Part shown: piece by piece, positions 48,001 to 50,185 of the stretch
How positions within the stretch are numbered: position 1 is the first letter of the stretch
How the letters are laid out: the number at the start of each line of letters is the position of its first letter
Source: Nemertoderma westbladi
Lineage: Eukaryota > Xenacoelomorpha > Nemertodermatida > Nemertodermatidae
Length of the DNA: 51,529 nt
Direction: 5' to 3'
Assembly (NCBI GenBank): GCA_032718475.1
Contig: JAUCBJ010008239.1
Location: 1-51,529 of the forward strand
Translations under genes and position numbers: made by a program
Notes under the pieces: model-generated
The model's input: only the letters and a program-made list of their open reading frames with translations
The model's database searches: none
Told to the model about the DNA's origin: nothing

Positions 48001-48394
48001 AACTGAACCCATGATACCTCGAGCTGGAACCAGCAGAAACAGTTCTCAGTTTGGGAACATCTCACATTCCCAATCCGTTCAAACCGATTCCACTTCAACC
48101 CCTTGTCCCAGTCTATCCAGCATTCTCAGAGCCAAACGCATTTTCCCACATTTCAAAGGCAATGTATCCATGATCACTGAAGTTATCAATACTAATGATC
48201 CCACGGAGAAGACTACCTTACATACTCTCCTTCATTTAGATAGACTGTCGGACGAAGAAGCCGGTACAGTACTGACCAACCCTATGGCCCAACGTATAAT
48301 GGGTGCTATGGTGCAATGGCAAGCGGCCTCCCCTATTGGTCGAGCCAAACGGAATCTAACTCCAGTGTTCGGGGGTCATTCTGAATCTCCATAA
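11818..48394 (+). CDS. Five-exon gene for a 2870-residue coiled-coil, disordered nuclear-type protein; FLASH/CASP8AP2-like candidate
   Basis: Hand-built model: 11818-12078, 12450-12571, 35923-36154, 36613-38373, 42158-48394 (261+122+232+1761+6237 = 8613 nt). Every intron is GT-AG and phases agree (0, 2, 0, 0). Introns are 371, 23351, 458 and 3784 bp. Residues 1-87 are acidic and Ser-rich with a DFDIYD motif. Residues 88-145 form a coiled coil with ENEVLKKNLVEL. The rest is low-complexity: Ser/Thr/Pro-rich (206-792), charged SRTEGR repeats (about 1120-1570), Pro-rich (about 1760-1880), a basic KRKRRSAKRER signal (about 2278) and a Leu-rich tail. ENxxLKKNxxxLxxxAxxEI and an upstream DIY motif match my recollection of FLASH, the histone pre-mRNA 3'-processing factor with an LDLY/LDIY motif and Lsm11-binding coil. 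No C-terminal SANT-like domain is visible, so the identity is tentative. Confidence 0.7.
12450..12571 (+). CDS. Host gene exon 2 (coiled coil)
   Basis: Encodes residues 88-127 plus two bases of codon 128. The acceptor is ...TTTACTGTTTAG and the donor CG|GTAAGT. An in-frame TAG lies directly before it and an in-frame TAA directly after (CGG TAA), so the open stretch is almost exactly the exon, too short for ordinary ORF lists. The peptide contains EAEQLRQENEVLKKNLVEL and ends AVLEQL(R), with leucine/aliphatic heptad spacing. The last bases, GAACAATTACG, and the donor after them are the seed of the minisatellite that follows immediately. Confidence 0.75.
12561..14726 (+). repeat. Minisatellite of tandem 5' splice sites
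   Basis: The array starts at the exon 2 / intron 2 boundary. The main unit is 29 bp and contains GAACAATTACGGTAAGTTCC followed by TCGTGTCTG or TCGTCCCTG. A 22-bp variant has GAACAATTTCGTTAAGTTCC, which lacks the GT donor. By eye there are about 56 GTAAGT hexamers between 12572 and 14716. Higher-order duplications are visible: the segment with GTTCATGGAACAAATACGGT occurs near 13410, 13850, 14210 and 14640. Minus-strand ORFs such as those near 12567 and 13347 are repeat by-products. The array is interrupted by the BEL/Pao element and resumes at 31699. Confidence 0.9.
14722..14726. other. Target-site duplication TACGG (left)
   Basis: A 5-bp direct repeat with 31694-31698. Removing the element and one copy restores an array unit matching the uninterrupted copy at about 14285-14340. 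Five bases is normal for BEL/Pao. Confidence 0.85.
14727..16646 (-). repeat. 3' LTR of the BEL/Pao element
   Basis: 1920 bp, starting TAAATTGGAGAGATACGCC and ending GGGAATATAATTCTATA on the + strand. The termini are not the usual TG...CA. It contains a CT microsatellite near 15760, a tRNA-like segment (16441-16530) and a hairpin CAATCGAGAA/TTCTCGATTG (16255-16276). The 68- and 79-residue frames inside it are not credible genes. Confidence 0.92.
16441..16530 (-). other. tRNA-like segment in the LTR (also 31488-31577)
   Basis: On the minus strand it carries TAGCTCAGTTGGTAGAGC, a perfect D-arm and A-box, and GAGTTCAAATCC, a B-box-like T-loop, with normal spacing. The anticodon stem does not pair and the T stem is weak, so it is not a functional tRNA gene. 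It may be a captured tRNA-derived sequence with a residual Pol III promoter. Confidence 0.5.
16647..17504 (-). other. AT-rich 3' non-coding region of the element
   Basis: Contains degenerate repeats with ATAAATTGCATAAGTTC and TATTGCATAAATTC motifs, and two copies of the element's AGGCTCGCGAGTCTTCC-type motif (16941-16961 and 17464-17484). In element sense the sequence next to the 3' LTR ends GGAGCGG, a weak polypurine-tract candidate. Confidence 0.55.
17505..18989 (-). CDS. Retrotransposon accessory ORF with three zinc knuckles
   Basis: Up to 494 residues. Three cysteine clusters lie at about residues 118-170: CSKCGVAGHHMAKC and CTYCNIKGHRASEC are canonical C-x2-C-x4-H-x4-C, and CGWCGDQGSHTFYTC is a spaced variant. 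These resemble nucleocapsid zinc knuckles that bind RNA or single-stranded DNA. The C-terminus is basic and Arg/Ser-rich (RAKSPVRSFRGRGRARS). The listed start is GTG. The frame is open back to a stop at 19017-19019 and overlaps the upstream ORF in the -1 frame, so it may be expressed by frameshifting, splicing or a downstream ATG. It lies after pol, where some LTR elements carry env, but no signal peptide or membrane segment is visible. Family not recognised. Confidence 0.7.
   Translation of the reverse strand: MFEPSTTMLPYEGERIVEITDESRQTRAPIGHLGDDFNVTTTIADDPLEELLEIERNLPKKSQTEIRQLEATDAIVCIQPSETYQPIDPDDYDYSMGGSARPIGDLIYERVWYPANTMCSKCGVAGHHMAKCSGKHITTTQLICGWCGDQGSHTFYTCWRFMAQCTYCNIKGHRASECQLRDIPYEHESVKLVRKLFDEWEDLADEHVSAQRRRFPMRAHLGFWAVNPQTMMSEGYISAMPQYDELIEVVDILPHDSGFRVVREYLLQIHPDNKNTWNFQKVVNRITYGEFDRFRTEKRNKGAWLTVAWAYRAAFYHKRIRASVFEEEEVLEATNISATPVAPSARHPREDGQGRIIRVQKVGQQLKKIINVEERKGVEPTIRVTRDTVSLPREPVGGSGHTPADQQGAQATLGSASSASHAFPDVLPTVVTTDRSRGIGRGFGMPNRRICEEIVAPSLNVPSKPVTRPTSPISRAKSPVRSFRGRGRARSTKR
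18872..19621 (-). CDS. Retrotransposon accessory ORF, 249 residues, unknown function
   Basis: Begins MSKPKGQTKLSRLL. Residues about 60-130 are helical and charged. It contains a YYQCGSCMREQ pair of cysteines and a later ARCSNHQQLC block, possibly one zinc site. The last part overlaps the zinc-knuckle ORF at 18872-18989. The tail of this frame (after about residue 215) looks less protein-like, while the other frame looks real there, which fits a -1 shift between the two. I do not recognise the family. Confidence 0.6.
   Translation of the reverse strand: MSKPKGQTKLSRLLTTNYKLCCIPSSSNDYVTTPLIMEKGIQGEPRWGYDIQEEAAAPFERFGAKDYTIFGIKELSESTAKLARTKYDSNVLKRRQNALNERIESLRQTFNELYPYDALCDTGDISEDPDTEISRLYHTMQYLKAHEPMPAVRDEFDGMHLYRRTRGDDRETKEAFSVYKLYYQCGSCMREQRNAIPMRLNKENPEPILARCSNHQQLCYLMKENVLWKLRMNHGRRARLSVTSVMIST
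19622..20174 (-). other. Gap between Gag-Pol and accessory ORFs
   Basis: 553 bp without a coding frame. It holds a copy of the recurrent element motif at 19870-19890, extended by TCTCTTG and so identical over 28 bp to the coding copy at 22362-22389. In element sense this could hold a splice acceptor or internal promoter for the downstream ORFs; none is obvious. Confidence 0.5.
20175..28961 (-). CDS. BEL/Pao Gag-Pol polyprotein, 2928 residues
   Basis: One uninterrupted frame. Residues 1-330 are charged. Residues about 330-400 are a coiled coil with ELERQTAAA repeats. Residues 637-705 hold 28-residue tandem repeats. A DUF1759-like Gag region starts near 873 (PPKFSGSSKHWHTF). Zinc knuckle CWRCTQHGHVRKDC is near 1153. 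The aspartic protease motif LDSASSHSY is near 1284. Reverse transcriptase has VFGARDSPNC and catalytic YVDD (about 1805). RNase H has HCFSDASDNGFG (about 1982). A Pro/Asp-rich linker (about 2150-2420) has two 41-codon-spaced repeats. Integrase has an HHCC finger (about 2540-2600) and DDE core (IDCFGP, SDQGTNF, WERL), then a DUF5641-like end. BEL/Pao polyproteins are usually about 1500-2000 residues; the coiled-coil extension and the linker explain the excess. All catalytic residues are present. Confidence 0.93.
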   Translation of the reverse strand: MSDKQDYTKNTQTDYDSCDADKSAAEEPQGKTREPTEPTPCASPVHPTGVPDAVVRGDGRTEDFLTVPQPRYRETELVSSAGSTESVVRSVGGYMAHITRSIGEGQRILDGLTAPMSRFEFYTLQVRVQSKVYKSVDNLVGLQDLARQRQDMDTQLRILEKLMITREKLIQFKSTIRQIQQEQADQLLGESVSDELLQPEEEQELYRLDGQLKHLTDHLRMCGEDVGDLETVPEYTRETSFAQIESAPGILNQSLVSIRSEICEGSIVTSEVARQQQQFYRQQHEIEEQAQLLMIQTAVEEEKIRVANVARISHLQEQAELEAAEMERLELDIAQQAAAAELAQRTATAELERQTAAAAAELERQTAAAAAELERQTAAAELERQTAAAELERQTAAAELERQRVVSEARVEMKTRQIKAQQAIRQAEFEAQQQQTEQREKEVKLRFELEKRARELAETKENLDLLARDRSMRSRDGHDLDQLEVRHRQIQERKKEGSVGAPGRERQLVKDVCQRFPQVTHMFAPVTTKEPVSIAGSSDISPIHGATEHRFVIPNEFIPPRATSSPIPRVKVSNPPITDRSSLLVGPALLTTKQVSPPLTPKPVTHYAYPMTFRPTRPAVSNAVIRPPVQFTSQSTTSRKTCEPTEQRRTVETRPFNQFTSQSTTSRKTCEPTEQRRTVETRPFNQFTSQSTTSRKTCEPTEQRRSVDDVPKRAVRIRTTQRTRARRPPYPDDSSTSSESDYPKREVFRTGAADEYKRERSDNSFADNPPQNTPTQKALPPAGAIGAQQFADIVNKLARIEERLEEGYTDSSRNSEFEHNRHPKGPQRPVPSNPTSYQGKAPRRENINQTTNQGRETLNVAEEIAKFAARQGLPVQQPPKFSGSSKHWHTFVDYIESQIAVCAFTSREKFNYLLQTLSGEPKRLAETFVGVPDAFELAYDRLTSIYGGTVSMARSVIEELCKGGAITKPVDLLKLADEIKNAITTLRSIGQLDYGNTPTVLLKIIGRLHHRLRREWRKVEYQREERGGFLKLEDVYLLISREAVVETRSNYTDQHIVAEGITLPSSNRQKPQTTSTKTATYATPTESRQFSDGNRVSAPIGTKQTRQQLSADFNGCQYCEHLGKRYIGHKLRGCRQFRELNSEERRLQIRPLDSCWRCTQHGHVRKDCPNTDTCPSCGRNHDGLLHTDSHTPTKRFAREHPEAAARCDAAYRKRESKTTPTFVTHIEDCFSEQSGSSDEESEDDEYSNGDEQPSIALLTTDQLKGFSVIPIKVTGTKGSKRIYAILDSASSHSYVDEKIADVVTDLRQGKHVSYTVSSMHGQRAIPVTRVKLDLDSLLPKSQHSERERSLLPFRDLTFAATKDFSNLLGPVPEQSLEDRKYFRHLGVPECPVNYRSVAMLIGTDQFNLHQVWETRPSAVVAGNAYACRTPIGWYTRAPVRTLDVSDEEDDVQSTCSLLTTNSIHSFSHDVNHTTLQSTKHHRRVTSMISHKEQLIHKVSLELGEKTNQLEIPSTTDDRLASLPTPITSTVPIDIDDDALKIHQLEQAALDKELTEKTIRWLEQDTAEPGSYDPCMSEQEKQSLKIMEDTIRQTEDGHYEVGMLWRSQSPKLINNYPLALRRLHSIRQRLLKDEKAHLQYNTQMETYLTKGYAIRMTNPERVTDQTYYLPHHYVRHPDKPDKVRVVNDCAALFEGMSLNSELMDGPNMNNYLMGVIMRFRQRQVAFTCDVEAMFHQVKALERDRDSLRFLWYPEGDLSLPPATYQMQVRVFGARDSPNCTMYALKQAARDQKHLYDPEIIRIVERDFYVDDGLQSCDTVERATTVAHQLRDCLASGGFNLTKFASNSAELVDSFGTTERGGGDIDLEFEPLPTTKVLGLFWDPNTDNFRVKVRLDSQGNTLTKRSCLSKLSRLFDPLGFISPVILQARIYMRSIWKDGLTWDEPISSDQVDLWKTWEAELSSLEDYSIPRVYFPLQSTFPDNLELHCFSDASDNGFGVAAYLRRQVESDEFDVSLITSKAKTMPTKYMTTPRAELQAATLSTTIVNLIQTELQSSLQIFYWTDATLVLFYINNDTLEFKTFVANRRAEILDRSIKEDWRHCPGPQNPADIASRGMMPEEFCKPENKEFWQHGPQFLQKSTQDWPPLYDNKSNTIPKDAEIKKPKKGKTKKRTTAAKLKKKPKAKWKDITSKVKRGRLASLSTPDISPDGQPDMLLDSQPDILPDISQNVPPDASNTLTNSKAAVSLLERPSSDKQPDTLPDVSPDTLLDSRLDTSNVLTNNKAAVSLLERPCIDKLPILTHLGNHKHGETSCIADVGSTYANVNTGVTLRSRDIPNLQPVVRPGINVGRKISLPKPADPIEFKPPLTIDLQSTDNQGKKTKKDKLLVDPDGSTVNKGILTGGPVGPSSNSKPSKFSIDLPDDVTNTYVDRIVNLTDSWSNACRKLAWIVRFVQYVKGKRDFTRRLTLAEIDRCEIKLIRHYQLRYFAREFTSINQGQPIKSSPILSWSPIIYNGLICHKSRLQNIDFNTNFRYPIIIPQHHELQRAMILDAHLHLKHAGRHHCLSYLRTRFVLIRPSKALSSVTRTCIICKKVHSRIGTQEMSELPQARLQAFRPPFTETGIDCFGPIHTKRGRILVKRWGLIFTCMSSRAVHIERVMDLSTNAFILALRRFIARRGLVKCLYSDQGTNFVGARNEIARAFKKLDHDQISNELQPHKIVWKFNPPDSPWRGGVWERLIRSIKTAMAKVIPVNHILTDDQLTTLFVEIEAILNTRPIVLVPDDKQSQFALTPAHLLMQAPTTLTPLSIPMESDSYGRKAWKITQLLANKFWEIWQNHYLPSISARTNWYNNTRALKPGDHVLLAEVNLKRRFWITGVILATHPSMDGVTRTVTVRTIDGRTVDRPTQRLVLLEETRNESGDYKSPPNTSK
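26843..27094 (-). repeat. 84-bp in-frame tandem repeat in Gag
   Basis: Units begin at 26843, 26927 and 27011. The third diverges after about 27074. Each encodes 28 residues containing FTSQSTTSRKTCEPTEQRR. Every unit includes one copy of the recurrent element motif. Confidence 0.9.
28962..29773 (-). other. Leader between 5' LTR and Gag start
   Basis: 812 bp without a coding frame. It holds three spaced hairpins (29045-29168). The sequence adjoining the LTR, GTAGGAATATGTTTTACTG in element sense, lacks the usual TGG start of a tRNA primer-binding site, so the primer is unknown. Confidence 0.55.
29045..29168 (-). repeat. Three hairpins in the retrotransposon leader
   Basis: Copies at 29045-29072, 29082-29110 and 29141-29168 share ATAAAATTAGCC, then a short loop, then GGCCAATTTTA or GGCCGATTTTA. 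Each folds on itself with about 10-11 paired bases. The position just upstream of Gag fits RNA packaging or dimerisation elements, which is inference. Confidence 0.7.
29774..31693 (-). repeat. 5' LTR of the BEL/Pao element
   Basis: 1920 bp, same ends as the LTR at 14727-16646, offset 15047. One difference was noticed (A at 30687 against G at 15640). In element sense it should contain the promoter. Confidence 0.92.
30058..30067 (-). promoter_or_regulatory. Candidate TATA box of the 5' LTR
   Basis: Minus-strand TATATAAATC, about 285-295 bp from the downstream LTR edge. Transcription starting about 30 bp downstream would leave an R-U5 of about 250 bp. The equivalent site in the 3' LTR is 15011-15020. 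Confidence 0.4.
31694..31698. other. Target-site duplication TACGG (right)
   Basis: Pairs with 14722-14726. Confidence 0.85.
31699..31795 (+). repeat. Remainder of the splice-donor minisatellite
   Basis: Four more GTAAGT-bearing units (GTAAGT at about 31710, 31732, 31761 and 31782) continue the array on the far side of the retrotransposon. Confidence 0.88.
31796..32172 (+). other. Unique intron 2 sequence
   Basis: No gene or clear repeat is seen. AT-rich with a short hairpin-like AGCCTAATGGTG/CACACCCTGG stretch. Confidence 0.4.
32173..34358 (+). repeat. 38-bp minisatellite, about 57 copies
   Basis: The unit contains ACAATAATGAGCCATGTCCA followed by ATAACGAGGGCGGGTTTT. Units are contiguous with no unique spacers, and variants such as GGGTGGGGATT or GAGCCTTG are intermixed. 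A few units are shortened (near 33165 and 33375) and one duplicated fragment lies near 34238. It lies wholly inside intron 2. Confidence 0.92.
34359..34921. other. Intron 2 spacer with a 72-bp family copy and a C homopolymer
   Basis: A minus-strand 72-bp family copy is at about 34621-34690 (TTTATTGTTTTGGTTAAAA). A run of about 20 C lies at about 34742-34761. Nothing coding is seen. Confidence 0.6.
34922..35177. repeat. Perfect 256-bp spacerless palindrome
   Basis: The 128-bp arm 34922-35049 is the exact reverse complement of 35050-35177. The centre is GACTGACAG|CTGTCAGTC at 35041-35058. I compared the arms base by base and found no mismatch; symmetry breaks at 34921/35178. A 13-bp direct repeat ATTGTCAATTTAA lies outside at 34910-34922 and 35220-35232. 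It could be a young foldback insertion, or an assembly artefact. Confidence 0.9.
35178..35922. other. Last part of intron 2
   Basis: AT-rich with no recognised feature. It ends in the acceptor TTAATTAATCGCAG at 35922. Confidence 0.5.
35923..36154 (+). CDS. Host gene exon 3
   Basis: Completes codon 128 (CG+A, Arg) and encodes residues to 205. The acceptor is ...ATCGCAG and the donor CGG|GTGAGT. The peptide continues the coil as KVKIREELDQTSQ, then has two identical 20-residue repeats (TAGGNSDTSRPTDVGDGCRL), then a short Ala/Asp-rich stretch. Phase matches both neighbours. Confidence 0.75.
35969..36088 (+). repeat. Perfect 60-bp in-frame duplication in exon 3
   Basis: 35969-36028 and 36029-36088 are identical and each encodes 20 residues. 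This is a recent coding duplication or an allelic length variant. Confidence 0.92.
36155..36612 (+). other. Intron 3
   Basis: 458 bp, GTGAGT...TTTTAG. Holds three tandem 18-bp units around CGCAAAGTATACCGGT (about 36205-36255) and AT-rich DNA. Confidence 0.65.
36613..38373 (+). CDS. Host gene exon 4 (Ser/Thr/Pro-rich)
   Basis: 587 codons, phase 0 at both ends. The acceptor is TTTGGTTTTAG and the donor CAG|GTACGG. In frame before the internal ATG at 36694 lie 27 further codons (VDVCRENNRTRADTVP...), so the exon is longer than its ATG-initiated ORF. The sequence is rich in Ser, Thr and Pro with many SP/TP sites (MPSPRTPPTS, TPLTPSRIKK), expected for a disordered region phosphorylated by proline-directed kinases. 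RRSLSPDGG resembles a small destruction-box-like motif. No folded domain is visible. Confidence 0.75.
38374..38851 (+). other. Intron 4, proximal part
   Basis: Holds a minus-strand copy of the 72-bp family at about 38508-38580 (AATTTATTGTTTTGGTTAG). Otherwise unremarkable. Confidence 0.55.
38852..40617 (-). mobile_element. 5'-truncated CR1/L2-like LINE, inactive
   Basis: On the minus strand a single reading frame from about 40611 (PPEILTDFRKVSMDET...) to 39007 carries reverse transcriptase motif A LLDLSAAFDTVDH, motif B GLPQGSVLGPLLF, catalytic LYADD, and a C-terminal block with LCYKCLNGLAPHYLSDLL. It has in-frame TAA stops (near 39745 and 39376) and lacks the endonuclease half. The 3' tail reads GCGCTATATAAAT and then (ATT)n at 38852-38879, the usual end of CR1/L2-type elements. 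It lies antisense inside intron 4. The 39745-40575 segment alone is 276 residues with intact catalytic residues. Confidence 0.88.
40620..41035 (-). repeat. 30-bp minisatellite abutting the LINE
   Basis: About 14 units around GTCGCCCGTAGCAACCATCG plus ACTCGGGAGG. Minus-strand translation gives GDPPESMVAT repeats and another frame LPSRWLLRAT; neither is a credible gene. A C homopolymer closes the array at about 41027-41040. It starts exactly where LINE homology stops. Confidence 0.88.
41041..42157 (+). other. Intron 4, distal part, with a 15-bp repeat array
   Basis: Unique AT-rich DNA, then about 41525-41800 an array of TATCGAGAGTAAAAA-type 15-bp units. The array turns into its own reverse complement at about 41801 (GTAAAAATATTTTTAC) and runs to about 41870. 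It ends at the acceptor TTTATTTCCAG (42157). Confidence 0.7.
42158..48394 (+). CDS. Host gene exon 5 (terminal coding exon)
   Basis: 2078 residues plus TAA at 48392-48394, phase 0 at the acceptor (CCAG|TCA AAC GTT AAA). Twelve codons precede the TTG at 42194. In order: acidic/Ser-rich start; about 450 residues of SRTEGRE-type repeats (43140-44500); Asn/Ser-rich stretch; Pro/Leu-rich PPLPLPDAAPPLPSQPL (about 45115-45160); KENVPN KEN-box-like motif (about 46100); basic IIQRKRKRRSAKRERASRS, a likely nuclear signal (about 46600); TQT motifs (GTQTPGK, ASTQTPRK); and a C-terminal block HTLLHLDRLSDEEAG that may be helical. A terminal coding exon of several kilobases is unusual but known for such scaffold proteins. 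No enzyme domain is visible. Confidence 0.85.
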   Translation, partial: SNVKQPDFLTDELSIIESDCDELQLLMTESVCGSIITNDSPTTISPLTGTPCGSPVTIHDVVSVPSLENLSEESSSTKLAITPIESPESRTIRKPFKLRFKMKTDKYLTEKYETVSPHTSRITKNSIVLELPNSCHEVCENAVSTFASDTNGQCSEIIAVDEKSPCVENSCSTNKCNVLPLDTNNDRLDNSAFTGTELVLEDCLSLDLPEYDFFNKECDLEGGVSSIRFDNTRQGGAVKVCSGETNTSSDTLKAVSHQNVRRLGGSGSKIKTSSPEVIRHRDSSIKSREGSHWNSPIKSARNSHMKRYNRDRYSDRHDNVRGCRSSSDSRRESRTEGRYTRTDAVMSRLEGKQFIPGGNKSRTEGRESRTERRESRTGENESRTDGRKSRIGENESRTDGRKSRTDGRNSRTEGRESKTEGRKSRLEGRASSTERRVPSTKGSKSRTWESESRTEVRESRTEERASSTKERKSRIGESESRTDGRKSRTEGRASPAEGRVPITKGSESRTWESESRTEVRESRTEGRRSRTGESESRTEGRESRTEGRASPTEGRASPTEGRVPSTIGSESRTWESESKTEVRESRTEGRASSTKERESRIGESEPRTDGRKSRTEGRASPSEGRVPSTKGSASRTWESESKTEVRESRTEGRESRTGESESRTEGRESRTEGRKSRLEGRASSTEGRVPSTKGSESRTDEREPRTEKSGPSTEGGESMTKGSTPRIVEGESRTGRRKSSTEGRDLLSEVPVLRTQGGESKTEEKQFRVEIRSPRPEGKEWKAGAYSLQGGKHSHNIVGHVQYNHNSTYFKSDDNQIAISQKSYKDDLFSTDKRNKLTTHSTTKYSVSAKHNNDRSHVHRTLPGSRSTLNNTLLAPQSSNKSVTNNILHNDSRLVVDGNTNNNESKNHVVDSSTNHNTLSTFEKLIGSYQTSPPANWVISFSSKKSCGVSNLETNAVEQSTFPHITKNPPPIQGDAVSHAMMDAPIPPLPLPDAAPPLPSQPLSATIIIPPEPLKPLPEELSTSHELLPHQAQPFPGSPEPLKPYTDPCPILQSVTEQLSSPVELMRPHLEIPQHSPKQIVEFQAPLALVPVPGRITEIGISSLSNDLVTHNDQHGSNTTCDKLPSWNKSPQQGSCTKRAQVSPSESETLDSVSEKSTPRKRLVKKLLTDARLCKPNYLDTLKLHSSSIDFKLPKFSISIEDNLSLCMEERGFPTELSCSNNINGNLKEVHTAESVPSSSPLPVPEASSIIETQSATDILQTLISENPDLYQTIPLKTSDSYNTLQLVEVASEGNVTSIQLDGHSPSQCECPQDKENVPNTCSGVVNTILSRSNGSENVRKSSLRSNKRKQTSVLIVSNQRKKLRRSKTDSTVNASTEMYCASNNLSTFHSTQHVSSFIDHPSMETICIDSLSHTNRGNIEQLETHSMKSKVSQYLLNSYGKFSDSRGNKCINKVVTNSSRSSPKSRELINRGTLSSPPSRIIQRKRKRRSAKRERASRSPRPEAPGDSDNSNDTVILDVCIKKTPDKRINSPDKTTSAVKSSKSSLEHRKSAEMVFNVLRTIGTQTPGKYSGELPDWLEAVVASSPVHQLSTIDECSDMSSQLDASTQTPRKATCDYNNPHLWSLDSDEFTDGMNTSEFLDKTLKHSNYDSPASMLSDIGNSPAPISLSSIGVAKHLNVAATTNQTSRISTNSRHCSPLVSNNIVTNTVTKFHHPRHPISVARVVDFDSPPIGKSMNTPAIPCVPIPYGITFPSKLQPSNELPPPTNAFNVPSATHFTTIDRAVGSDLELSFPLTTPTKFGQSPQPVGPPLTGHNISNQPPADSNIYHDLLNIMSLAPTNHGGLSITTAQNAGDNSLICCRSVTPLCKTIPTISSSQPLTTVDQHHADNYPQQQTGSHTFLTSTPQLTVNIPSLSIVHPSNKCISDASNPRHTTQVNECSTAPPPQVTEPMIPRAGTSRNSSQFGNISHSQSVQTDSTSTPCPSLSSILRAKRIFPHFKGNVSMITEVINTNDPTEKTTLHTLLHLDRLSDEEAGTVLTNPMAQRIMGAMVQWQAASPIGRAKRNLTPVFGGHSESP
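43150..44490 (+). repeat. Coding minisatellite, 21-bp units (SRTEGRE)
   Basis: Units around AGAACAGAGGGAAGAGAGTC keep the reading frame throughout. A larger repeat of roughly 60-75 residues containing TKGS-SRTWESES-TEVRESRTE recurs about four times. The opposite strand is also open as SVLDSLP-like frames of 504 and 253 codons, which are by-products. Confidence 0.88.
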
Positions 48395-48493
48395 CGATAC
48401 CTCAAACAATAGTTCTGGAATTTCGTATTAGTTTTCGACAACTGTAACTGGTATTATTTATTATGCTTATATGCCTCGTTTATTTTCCAAAAT

Positions 48494-48499
48494 AATAAA
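48494..48499 (+). terminator. Poly(A) signal of the host gene
   Basis: AATAAA 100 bp after the stop codon, followed by TTATAATTATTAAACG. This is the first canonical hexamer downstream and suggests a short 3' UTR. Confidence 0.6.
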
Positions 48500-49860
48500 G
48501 TTTATAATTATTAAACGTTATCTATCTATATAATATTCAGAAAAAATTGAAAATAAGTGATGATTTTTTTTCGAAATATTCGCATAGATTACAGTTCAGT
48601 TAGCTAGGTCATGATACTGAACAAAAACAGTGAATTGGATAAGTTAAGATTTTCCATATATATTTGTGATTTTCCTCTATAATTTATTTTTGTAAATATT
48701 TGGTACCAGGTATATATTACTGTTTGAAATAATTATCAATACTTTTCTTTATGTTTATACAACGGGATATATTTTTAACCTCATAGTAAATGCGATGGGT
48801 GTATTAATTGTATCCATTTTTAAATGTGTGGGTTAATGTATATTTATATTAAATGTGTGCAGCGAATAACTTTACATGATTACAACACGAGACAGTTAAT
48901 TGGCCGGGTGAGATGCTCTATAGTCCAGTACAGGTTACTAAGTTGTAACTTGTAAGCATGGAGAGTGTTTTGCAGACACTATGTACTTCATTTTATTCCA
49001 ATATTGAAATGTCACAATTAAAAAAATATATATATAAAAAGTAAAAAAAAAAAATCTAAAAAGTACTATTTCTAAAAAAAATATTTGTTTTAGAAACTTA
49101 AAAAAAATATTTGTTTTAGAAACTTAAAAAAAAGTAACGTACTAATAGGAACCACCATTGGAGTGCGGGCGGGGGGGGGGGGGGGGGGGGGTATTATTTA
49201 CACCGTTCACTGATTGGATAGTTTAGGCGACGTTTCAATTGGAATACAAAATGATTTACAATTACAACAAATAAGAGCGAAAATTAAAGCAAATCTTCAA
49301 CAATATAGCTATTTTAAAAATACACTTTTATATTATTGCTATTATTTATAAATACACAGAAACTAATACTGGCTATCTTCAGTGCATACTGGTTGCTATT
49401 GTTTTGAGATACTATATACAATGTATTTGACCAATCATCATTAACTGTAGGTTTCTTATCAATTTCTTATTATATTATTGTATTCATATAATCTATAAAT
49501 ATATTATTGTACGTATAATAATTGTTTTGTTTTTGTACTCAGTTCTGAGTTCCCACGATATTATATATTACTAATAAATTGCTTAAAAGGCGAAGGGGTC
49601 CGTCCTTCAAAGTAATGTGTCTAACTTCATGAAATAATTGGGCTGGAATAATTAATGTTGTTTATATCCAAAATACTTATTTCAATGCTGAAAAATTAAA
49701 TTTCGGATAAATATTTTGGAATAGAATTTATTAACCATATAACAAACTAAGTGTTGGAGTAGTGAAATACTGCTTTGTGGAGAAAGGTCATCATCCGGGG
49801 GAGGGATCCCATTTAGTTTTAGTACATCATGTTGGAGCCTTCATTTTATGTTCTTTAAAG
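48500..49860. other. AT-rich intergenic DNA
   Basis: Contains a tandem pair of AATATTTGTTTTAGAAACTT units (about 49079-49124) and a long G homopolymer (about 49168-49191). No gene is seen. Confidence 0.5.
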
Positions 49861-49867
49861 AGATTAT

Positions 49868-50006
49868 AACTTTTATTGGGCACAGCTTAACAAAGTCGGC
49901 AATAACGACCAGGTGGTACAAAGTCGGCAATAACGACCAGATGGGATCGAACTGGTGACCTCCGGGTTGGAAGTCTGACGCTCTAACCATTCAGCTAGCG
50001 GCTCAG
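49868..50006 (-). repeat. tRNA-derived SINE-like repeat or tRNA pseudogene
   Basis: The minus strand has TAGCTGAATGGTTAGAGCG (D-arm and A-box) from about 49998 and AGTTCGATCCC (B-box) near 49943-49953. The anticodon-loop position reads CTTCCAA, which would be TCC (Gly). The body is followed by two 22-bp direct repeats containing GTCGTTATTGCCGACTTTG and then CCCAATAAAA. The anticodon and T stems are imperfect, so a SINE or pseudogene is more likely than a working tRNA. Confidence 0.55.
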
Positions 50007-50084
50007 GTAAAAGGTAGACCTGGAAATACTATCTGATACCTTGTATGTCCGCAATTTATCTCTTCAGTTCAGTTTTAATTGTTG

Positions 50085-50185
50085 GTGGAATCTAGTCTGT
50101 CCGTTGGTTGGTTGTCAGTCTGACTTACATTTTCACAGACAGATTGGCAGACCGATATTCCACGATAACTCGAGAACTAAAAGAC
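50085..50185. repeat. Small foldback, MITE-like
   Basis: GTGGAATCTAGTCTGTCC at about 50086 pairs imperfectly with the inverted right side GTGGAATATCGGTCTGCC (about 50148-50165), followed by ACTCGAGAACTAAA. No coding capacity. Confidence 0.4.
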
